Positions 6,563 through 13,486 of a stretch of 13,486 nt of DNA are shown one piece after another. The position numbers were made by a program, and so were the translations under genes. Each line of letters starts with the position of its first letter. The first letter of the stretch is position 1. The notes under the pieces are model-generated. The model saw nothing but the letters and a program-made list of their open reading frames with translations, was not told the DNA's origin and made no database searches. Source of the stretch: Planctomycetota bacterium. GTDB taxonomy: Bacteria; Planctomycetota; B15-G4; JADJEK01. The stretch covers positions 1-13,486 of the forward strand of contig JADJEK010000003.1 of NCBI GenBank assembly GCA_016709145.1, written 5' to 3'.

Positions 6563-7472
6563 ATGCGCGAAGGTCAGCCCAGCAAGACCGCCCTCGGGGT
6601 GGCGCGCGGGCTCGTGTTCGCGGCGGCCGACCCGACGCTCGGCCCACTGTGCCCGCCGCGCGCGGGCGACTACGCCGAGAAGATCCTCGGCGCGCAATCG
6701 CGGACACAGGCGATCGAGCTAAAGCTGCTCAGCCAAACCTGGTACCGGGCATTGGGTCGGGTGCATGAGCGCATTTGGGTGCGCGGGGTTTTCTGCACCT
6801 CGCGCTGCGCAAGCGGTTCATCGACGACAGCGTGCGCGCCGCACTCGCGGACGGCGCCGAGCAGTTGGTCGTGATCGGCGGCGGGCTCGACACGCTGGCG
6901 CTGCGTATCGCCGAGGACGAGCCGTCGCGTCACGTGTTCGAACTCGACCATCCGGATTCCCAGGCCGCGAAGCGCCGCGGCCTCGATGCGTTGCCGCCGC
7001 GGCCCGCGAACTTCCACCTCGAGGGCGTCGATCTCGCGCAGCACGCATTGCCCGACGTGCTCGCACGCATCCAGGCGTTCGAGGCGGCGAAGCCCACGGT
7101 GTTCGTCGCCGAAGGCTTGCTGATGTACCTCGACCACGACGACGTGAAGCGCTTGCTCGACGGCATCGCGAACACGGCGCCCGCGCACTCGCGCATCGTG
7201 TTCACGTTCCTGTCGGCCGACGAGCTCGGCCGCCCCGTCATCGGCCACGCGGCCGCGCGCACGCGTTTCCTGCTGAAACTCTACGGCGAACCGCTGCGAT
7301 CGGGCATCCACCCCGAACGCCTCGGCGAGTACCTGCGCGAGCGCGGCTTCGCGCTGCGCGAGCACTGGGACGAGCGTCGACTGCTCGCGCGCTACTTGCC
7401 CGAACGCGATGCCGCGCGGACACCGCTGCTCGACTGGGAATACGCGGCGATCGCGGACCGCGGCTCTGGTGA
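6563..7472 (+). CDS. SAM-dependent methyltransferase, TIGR00027 / leucine carboxyl methyltransferase-like (frame breaks)
   Basis: The protein starts MREGQPSKTALGVARG, typical of the TIGR00027 family (PF04072). After a missing base at about 6772-6778 it continues in another frame with LALRKRFIDDSVRAAL. The SAM-binding motif VVIGGGLDTLALR follows, then the acidic strand VFELDHPDSQAAKR and the motif FVAEGLLMYLDHDDVKRLL. All three match the family order. The uninterrupted frame would run on to 7878, over a convergent gene. One further missing base near 7465 instead ends it at TGA 7470-7472, just before the stop of the opposite gene. The repaired length is 303 residues, normal for the family. Members methylate small molecules or carboxyl groups; the substrate here is unknown. 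Confidence 0.8.
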
Positions 7473-7473
7473 C

Positions 7474-7906
7474 TCACGGCTTGCGCCGCACCATGACGAC
7501 GGCTCGGCCGAATCCCATGGCCTCGGTCAACGTGACCGGCACGTCGTCGCCGACGTAGTCCGCATCGACGACGCGCAAGACGTACGCGCCGAGCGAGTCC
7601 GTCGAATCGGAGCGCACCACCACCGCCACTCGTGCCGCGCGCCAACACCGCGGACTCGGCCTGGCCAGCGCCGTCCCCCGCGCGAAGTTCGACGTCGCAC
7701 CCGACGACGCGTTCGCCGCTGTCTTCGATCACACGAAGGTCGACGCGCGCCTCACCGGCAGGAGACGTCGCCGTCCGCGTCTCCTCGAGGGCGGCCGCGG
7801 GTTCGACGTGCGGCGTGCTTGCCGCAGGCGGATCGCGGGTCGGCGACACGCTCGGCTCCGCGGGCGGTTCGCGCATGAACACGAACACGGCCACGGCGAG
7901 GACCAT
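7474..7906 (-). CDS. Membrane-anchored carboxypeptidase-regulatory-like protein (start uncertain, frame break)
   Basis: The N-terminal part has one hydrophobic segment (LILFVAFMVLAVAVFVF) followed by a Pro/Ala/Glu-rich linker. A domain then begins RVDLRVIEDSGERVVGCDVEL and, after a frame break near 7630, continues DSTDSLGAYVLRVVDADYVG to TGA 7476-7474. The pattern of an initial beta strand, VxGCxVxL, and a late LGAYVLRV strand fits the carboxypeptidase D regulatory-like (transthyretin-like) fold, which usually displays or supports other extracytoplasmic domains. The listed start is the ATG at 7906, inside the hydrophobic segment. The same frame is open to ATG 8104, but that stretch does not look coding, so the true start is probably between, possibly behind another break. 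It lies downstream of the methyltransferase gene on the same strand. Confidence 0.5.
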
Positions 7907-8159
7907 GAACGCGACGAAGAGGATCAGAGGCCGTGAAGAAATCCCCGTGTGCGGCGGAACGAGCGAGAACGGCGAGCGCGAGGAGGATGGCCAAGACGAC
8001 TCAATGGAAAGAGTCGGTGAGGACCCCCGGTCGCGGAGCGACCGGATCGTCCAGACACGAAGCGATCGTCGTTCGCAGCCGTGCCGACGCCGCGCGGGCC
8101 CCATTCACCAGGTTCACGGCCTCCCAGAGGCTGCGATCGCATCGAGTCCCCCGCCCGGT

Positions 8160-8832
8160 TCAGACGCTTGCGGCCCGCTGCGCGGTCCAGTGCCGATCGC
8201 TGGTCTTGGTCACGGTGACATCGGCGAATCCAGCGGCTTGCAGCATGCGCTCGACCTCGCTCACGGTGAACGCCGCGTGCAGGGAGTCGGCGAACAACTG
8301 CCGCTGCGTCGGATCCGCGTCGTGCGCGTGCGTCGCGACCAGATGGTCGAGCTCGGCGCGATCGGTCGGTCGATGCAGATCGCGGATCAGCAGCGCGCCG
8401 TCGGGCTTGAGCACGCGGCGCATCTCGCGGAAGCACGGCACCGGATCAGGGATGTGATGCACGATCGAGTTCGTCATCACCGCGTCGAACGACGCGTCGG
8501 GGAACGGCAGCCGCTTGCCGTCGCAGCACGCGAGGCGCACGCGATCCCGCCAGTCCGGTGCGCTCGAGGTGCCGGCGACCGTACGCGAGCATGTGCCGGG
8601 CGGCGTCGATCGCGACGACCTTCGTCGCTCGGGTGCGCGTCGCCAACTCGATCGGGATGTGCGCGGGTCCGGTGCCGACGTCGAGCACGGTGCCCTGATC
8701 GGTCCGCAGCGCGAGCAAGCTCTCGACGAACGCTCGATTGACCGCCGAATGGTCCATGCGGTCGTAGGCGTCCGCCTCTTCGAACGTGTCCATCCACTCG
8801 GGTTCGAGGACGCGATCGAGCTGACTTTCCAT
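8160..8832 (-). CDS. Class I SAM-dependent methyltransferase, UbiE/Methyltransf_11-like (one frame break)
   Basis: ATG 8832 follows GGAG about 10 bases upstream. The N-terminus (RVLEPEWMDTFEEADAYDRM, then DHSAVNRAFV) is a block I know from a planctomycete and cyanobacterial methyltransferase group. Motif I is VLDVGTGPAHIPIELA (residues 49-64) and the acidic ribose-binding strand is VVAIDAA. One extra G in the run at 8546-8548 shifts the frame; removing it gives GLADRVRLACCDGKRLPFPD. Motif IV (FDAVMTNSIVHHIPDP) and the post-I region MRRVLKPDGALLIRDL follow. The repaired length is 223 residues. The N-terminus is divergent from mutM with 52 bp between. Substrate unknown. Confidence 0.8.
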
Positions 8833-8884
8833 CGTTGCGGACTCCAGCGGTGCGGGGCTGCGCGACTGGCGTACCTTAGCAGCG

Positions 8885-9780
8885 ATGCCCGAATTGCCCG
8901 ACGTCGCGATCTACGTCGAAAGCCTCGCGCGGCACGTCGTCGGTCGGCGGCTGCTGCGCACGCGCGTCAAGTCGCCCTTCGTGCTGCGCAGCGTCACGCC
9001 GCCGCTGTCCGCGTGCGACGGTCGGACCGTGCGCGGCATCGAACGACTCGGCAAGCGCATCGTGATCGCGTTCGAGGGTGACTTGTTCCTCGTCGTCCAT
9101 CTGATGATCTCCGGACGTCTGCGCTGGCGCGCACCGGGCGCCGCGATCCCGGCCACGATCGGTCTCGCGGCGTTCGACTTCGAATCCGGCACGCTCCTGT
9201 TCACGGAGGCGTCGAAGAAGAAGCGCGCGTCGCTGCACGTGATCGCGGGCAAGGACGCGCTCGCGCAGCACGACCGCGGCGGCCTCGAACCGCTCGTCTG
9301 CACGTCATCCGAGTTCGCAGAGCGCTTGCGCCTCGAGAACCACACGCTGAAGCGCGCCCTGACCGACCCGACGCAGTTCTCCGGCATCGGCAATGCGTAC
9401 TCCGACGAGATCCTGCATCGCGCGCGGCTGTCGCCGGTCACGCATACGCGGAAGCTGACGACGACGCCGTCGAGCGCTTGTTCCAAGCGACCCGGACGAC
9501 GTTGACGGAGTGGATCGAGCGGACACGCGCCGAGGTCGGCGACGGCTTTCCCGAGGACGTCACGGCGTTCCGTCCGCAGATGGCGGTCCACGGGAAGTTC
9601 GGCAAGCCGTGCCCCGATTGCGGCACGAAGTGCAGCGCATCGTGTACGCGGAAAACGAATCGAACTACTGTCCGCGGTGTCAGACCGGCGGCAAGTTGCT
9701 CGCGGATCGCGCTGTCGCGTCTACTGCGAGGGGATTGGCCGAAGACGGTGGAAGAGCTGGAAGAGCGGAAGAGGGGGTGA
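8885..9780 (+). CDS. mutM: Formamidopyrimidine-DNA glycosylase (Fpg/MutM family), three C-terminal frame breaks
   Basis: The protein begins MPELPDVAIYVESLARHVVG. Pro2 is the catalytic nucleophile and Glu3 its partner in the Fpg family; Lys57 in RLGKRIV is at the same number as in E. coli Fpg. HLMISGRLRW follows at 72-81, and FSGIGNAYSDEILHRARLSP is the helix-two-turn-helix region. Missing bases at 9460/9461 and 9630/9631 and a missing pair near 9710 break the frame. Repair gives KLTDDAVERLFQ and an intact zinc finger of spacing C-x2-C-x16-C-x2-C. After the last Cys there are about 30 more residues (LADRALSRLLRGDWPKTVEE), longer than in E. coli Fpg, which stops just after the finger. The repaired length is 299. 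The enzyme removes oxidised purines such as 8-oxoguanine and nicks the abasic site. Divergent from the preceding methyltransferase. Confidence 0.88.
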
Positions 9781-10015
9781 CGAGGAAGTGACTGCCTTGG
9801 TGCGAGGCGGTCGTGCTGTCGAAACCGCGTCGGTCCGCATCGAGTGCTGGCGTTCACTCGAACGAGAGCGACTGGTCTCGATGTCCGACCGGCGACCCCT
9901 GCGATCACGACCGGCACGCCGGAAACTCCTGTTGACCGGGCCGCTTCGGTGTGTGAACGTTCCAATCGCTTCGCCGGGTTGGGACTCGGCGCGAATCCAC
10001 CGAAGGGGAGATCCG
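9781..10015. other. Intergenic stretch before the copper radical oxidase
   Basis: No convincing gene is seen. The region presumably holds the oxidase promoter; a TTGACC at about 9933 has no good -10 partner. A strong purine-rich site, GGGGAG at 10005-10010, ends the stretch 5 bases before the oxidase ATG. Confidence 0.4.
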
Positions 10016-11830
10016 ATGTCGTGCCAATCATGTGTTCCGTTTCGTAGTGCGTCTCACGTCGTCGCCGTTGTCTGCACGATCGCGCTGATTGCGACCTCCC
10101 GGGCGTCGAGTGCTCAAACACCTCCGGGCAATCCTGTCTATTACGCGCCGATCCACGGACAGTGGGCCGGACCGTACGACCTCGTCGAGATCACGAACGA
10201 GCACTCGAGCGTTCCCCTCAGCGAAATCACGCACGCCGTCGTGCTGCCGGATCCCGAGGGCGCCGTCCTCATGTGGTGCCACGTGTATCCGGCGAACTTC
10301 GATCCGAACGCGCACGGTGGGCAACCCGGACCTACGCACACGTTCCTTGGAAACCCGGTGATCCGCAGCGCGTGACGAAGTTCGATGTGCCGAACAACGT
10401 GAACGGCAGCGAGGATCTGTTCTGCGGCGGACATCAATTCCTGCCGGATGGCGACGTACTGTCGTTCGGCGGTACGGACATGACTTCGACGTCACACATC
10501 TTCGGACACGCGGCGGCGTTTCGGTTCGACCTTGCGACGCAATCATGGTCATCCGCCGGAACCATGCATCGAGAGCGCTGGTATCCGAACGGGTTCCTGA
10601 CTCCTTCCGGAGTCGTCGTGACGATCGGACACACGGAGAATCCTGTCTACGCGCTTCCCGAGTTGACAACGCAAAGGATGCAAGACCGGTTCTCGGCAAC
10701 GACAGGTGCCTGGGCATCCTCAGCAACGGTTTCTGAGCCTAGTCTGCGGAACGCGCGACTGTCGAGCACCGCAGGCATCCCGTGCGGCGTTCCCGACAAC
10801 GTTGTGGAGATCCACGACTACCCGCGGCGTCACCTGCTCGCGCGGGCCCGGCAACTCCGGTATATGGACCTGGAGACTTCGCAACAGGACTGGCATTTGA
10901 GTTTCACGACGAGTTGCACGACACTCCCAGCCGATCGATGGATCCTGCAGGCGGGGTCTGAACATCCAACACGCCGAGGGCTCCACGGGTCGTCGTCGTA
11001 CTCGGTCCATCCACCGACCTTACGTTTCCCCAGGACTACGGATTCGTCGCAGCGGGCCAGGAGCGGACCACGACGTATGCTGCTCAGACGGATGTCGATA
11101 TGTGGTCCGACGTCGGAACTGCCGCGGTCTGGGACCCCACCTTCCGGATCTGATCCAGGGCAGAATCAACCAGAATCTCGTCATCCTTGCCGACGGGTCG
11201 CTTCTCGTGGTCGGTGGCTCCGATGTCGACCCCATGTCCGGAGTTGAGGCGTCGCGCGGCTCAATCCCGAGCGCTTCGTGTCAAGCAACTTTCCACTTCC
11301 CGGCACTGGCGACGCGTGGCTGGCGATGGCGCCCCAGACCCACGAGCGGCGGTATCATTCGGTCGCCGGACTACTTCCCGATGGTCGTGTGTTCTCCGCA
11401 GGCGGTGCGAATGGGGATCTGCAGCCGCCGGCTCCGGAGCCCTGGCATCACTCCATCGAGATCTACAGCCCACCCTATTTGTTCAATGGGCCGCGTCCAG
11501 TGATCTCGGGGCTGACGGCGACGACTTGGCCTATCAGTCAGGTACCTCTTCCACCTAATCCGAGTTTCTCGGTCCAGCTCCGCCCCGGCTCGACCCTCGA
11601 CCGGGGTGGCTCTCGTCAGGACCGGCTCCATTACGCATGCGTTCGATTCGTCACAACGTTACGTCGTGCTGAATACCGCTGTGTTTCCCGACCCAGCGAC
11701 GCCCGACAAGTACACGGTGATCGTCACCTTGCCACCAACGTTGTTCGCCACTCCTGCCGGAGACTACATGTTATTTGCACTCTCGTCGCTCGGCGTGCCC
11801 AGCGTTGCATCGATGATTAGGATCAACTGA
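10016..11830 (+). CDS. Galactose/glyoxal oxidase-like copper radical oxidase, secreted (several frame breaks)
   Basis: ATG 10016 has GGGGAG 5 bases upstream. A signal peptide ends near ASSA-QT. The conceptual protein, about 604 residues, is a kelch-type propeller followed by a DUF1929 domain beginning SIEIYSPPYLFNGPRPVISG. All metal and radical ligands of copper radical oxidases can be placed. Cys (codon 10423, DLFCGGHQFLPDG) and Tyr (10582, RERWYPNG) form the thioether pair. Tyr-His (11353-11358, RRYHSVAGLLPDGRVF) and His (11636, GSITHAFDSSQR) are the other ligands. Frame breaks lie near 10347, 10953, 10990, 11151, 11250 and 11603; several are G-run changes, and repair restores family sequence. 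The stretch 10690-11090 is least certain. The enzyme type oxidises alcohols or aldehydes with O2, releasing H2O2; substrate unknown. Stop TGA 11828-11830 is 9 bp before the next start. Confidence 0.85.
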
Positions 11831-11839
11831 GGTATCTTC

Positions 11840-13486
11840 GTGAACTTCCTCACGTTTTGCGCGATCGCTCTCGTACTTACCCCGCTCGCGACTAAACAAT
11901 CGGTCGTCGAACCGCTCGCTGGTTTCGTCGCGAATCGTGGGGTGGGAATCGGAGATGCGGTTCTGCGCGCGTGACGGGAGTCTCGTGCTCGCGATTTGGG
12001 ACGACGGGTTCCTGATTCATCGCATCGATCGCGACGCACCCTCCGAATCCGTCCGATTCAGGTTCGCAGACCAACCTCGGAAAGCGTGCGAGGCGATCGG
12101 CGAGCTTCCCCACCCTGCATCACTTCTATCTGGGTGACGATCCGGCACAGTGGTTTCGCGACGTCCCCGGTTTCGAGCGCGTGATCCTCGCCGGTGCCAT
12201 GCACGGCGTCGATGGTCGTGCGGAAGGAGCCCTGACGGCTACGATTGCGATTTCGAAGCGCGCGACGGGCGATCCTCAAGGCGCTGCGCATCCGGTGTGA
12301 AGGCGCCGTCGGGCGCATCGATGAACCGGAAACCTGATCCTCAGGACGCCGTTCGGCATCATGCGTCAGTCTTGACCACGCGCGTCGTCCATGGCCGATG
12401 CGTCGATCTGGTGCCGTAGCATTTCGGATCTTCTCGGAATCCGGAGTTCGGGTTCGAATCGAAGTGCCGCTGGCGTCGTGCTCGATCCAGGGATCGAGTG
12501 GAGCACACTAATGCGGCCTGACCTACGGTACGACGAATCCGAGCTCCCAACATAACACCGCGGTCCTGACGTGAAGGTTTTGGACGTGATCAGACCACGC
12601 TCTTGACCGGTCTGACCAGGCACGGGAACTTTCCGACGACCTCCCGGAGTCCTTCAGGTGCCTTCGCTGGCGAGCCGGATGACGGGTTCGGAAACACGAC
12701 TCAACGCGAGCGGCTCCGCGTTGCGTGTTCTCGACGTTCTTCGGCGGGCAAGAAGTTTCCGTTCCCCATTGGAGGCGCGGGAATTGAAGTGGGGAGAGGG
12801 AATTCACGTTGCCCCGGAATGTGGACGATCGTGACGTGGAGGTCGCACGAGCTCGGCCAACCTTCCATCGACACCGGAGCATTTACAACGCCGTCCGCGA
12901 ACCACCAACGAGCATTCGCCTGCAAAGAATCTCGGCGGACGGATCCACGTTGTTAGCGAGTTCATTGTTTTCAAGCGCGGGTTCCCCCTTGGTTTCGTGG
13001 AATGCGCCATCAGTGAGACTCCAGTGGGACTGCTCTGGTGGGTGATTCGCACGGGCCTGGCCTGCCGCTATCTCCTGGCGCGTCTGACTTTTCCTTCAAT
13101 GGTGTCGCCGACGGTTTCGCAGTCGCGCTAACGCCCGATCTCATTGGCCTCGTGCTCGGTACCTTATCTCGGAGGGTCTGGCAGTCCGGGAGGGTTGCGC
13201 AACGGTGTCGATTATCGCGGCACCACGATCGGAAAGCCATCGGGTCGACTCCAGTCCACCGATTTTCCGACGACGTCTGGCGCGCCTGACGGAACGATGG
13301 AAGGTCTCGGAGAGACGCCTTCGTCGCGAGAAACTCGGGATGCCCCGACCGGGGCGTTTCTCTATTCCTCGTCTGTCGGAGGAACAAGCGCCGATGGTGG
13401 TGCCCTCATTGCGTTCGATGGCAGTTACGGCAATGCGATCATCGGCAGAGGAACCAACTCCTCGACTTCCCGACGACACCGTATTC
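11840..13486 (+). CDS. DUF7948/SBBP-repeat secreted beta-propeller protein (many frame breaks, 3' end outside window)
   Basis: GTG 11840 follows GAGG (11829-11832), 9 bp after the oxidase stop. The start encodes a signal-like NFLTFCAIALVLTPLAT, then LAGFVANRG. After an extra G near 11940 it continues WESEMRFCARDGSLVLAIWD, like the opening of DUF7948 domains (FxxNxGQ, then VRF). FPTLHHFYLGDDPAQWFRDV and ILRTPFGIMRQS, from other frames, fit the middle and end of that domain. SBBP-type pieces follow: VLDPGIEWSTLM, TGLTRHGNFPTT, GFAVALTPD, LGGSGSPGG, STDFPTTSGA and FLYSSSVGGTSADGG. No single frame is long, so a reader scanning for ORFs would miss this gene. All pieces are on the plus strand and in family order. 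Such proteins are extracellular and usually of unknown function. The last 340 bases are open to the window end in one frame. Confidence 0.7.

Noticed and set aside
7906..8104. Start of the carboxypeptidase-regulatory-like protein at ATG 8104
   Set aside because: The added 66 residues are Arg/Ser-rich without a signal or domain. They look non-coding, although the true start remains unsettled.
13342..13363. Terminator-like hairpin GCCCC-GACC-GGGGC followed by a T-rich stretch
   Set aside because: It lies inside the SBBP repeat coding sequence (PTGAFLYSSSVGG), so termination there is unlikely.

Overview
High-GC bacterial chromosome, most likely from a member of the Planctomycetota or a similar lineage rich in secreted beta-propeller proteins. 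This is an inference. It rests on an FG-GAP propeller whose C-terminal domain ends in an SNG...TIG motif, a DUF6263-like secreted protein, an SBBP/DUF7948 protein, and a UbiE-type methyltransferase starting with a VLEPE...MDT...YDRMDHS...NR block. No rRNA, tRNA, CRISPR array, transposase or phage gene was seen.

Layout. 2-802 (+): 3' part of a DUF6263-like gene. 980-3392 (+): a compact, intact, visibly less GC-rich three-gene unit encoding a papain-like cysteine protease lipoprotein, a PEGA-like lipoprotein and a four-helix membrane protein. Stop and start codons touch or overlap. 3561-3640 (-): a decayed relic of an FG-GAP protein C-terminus. 3656-4018 (+): a truncated second copy of the first gene. 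4025-5788 (-): a secreted seven-repeat FG-GAP propeller. 6089-6478 (-): a small lipoprotein. 6563-7472 (+): a TIGR00027/PF04072 methyltransferase, divergent from the lipoprotein. 7474-7906 (-): a membrane-anchored carboxypeptidase-regulatory-like protein. 8160-8832 (-): a class I methyltransferase. 8885-9780 (+): a MutM/Fpg DNA glycosylase. 10016-11830 (+): a galactose/glyoxal oxidase-like copper radical oxidase with all its catalytic residues. 11840 to the window end (+): a DUF7948/SBBP-repeat secreted protein.

Two points shape the reading. First, the three-gene unit sits between the stop codon of DUF6263-like copy 1 and the stop codon of an FG-GAP tail relic. At 4018/4025 the second copies of the same two genes converge with only 6 bp between them. 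The simplest story is duplication of a convergent pair, insertion of the unit into the junction of one pair, and decay of that pair. Second, from about 5.3 kb to the end nearly every gene is broken by single-base indels, although both sides of each break still encode the same family. Many breaks are in G or C runs. This looks more like uncorrected sequencing error than decay, so most of these genes are reported as one CDS with the break points stated.

Functionally the window is mostly cell-envelope and secreted proteins, plus a DNA-repair glycosylase and two methyltransferases. The only clear multi-gene unit is 980-3392; the oxidase and the SBBP gene (9 bp apart) may form a second.
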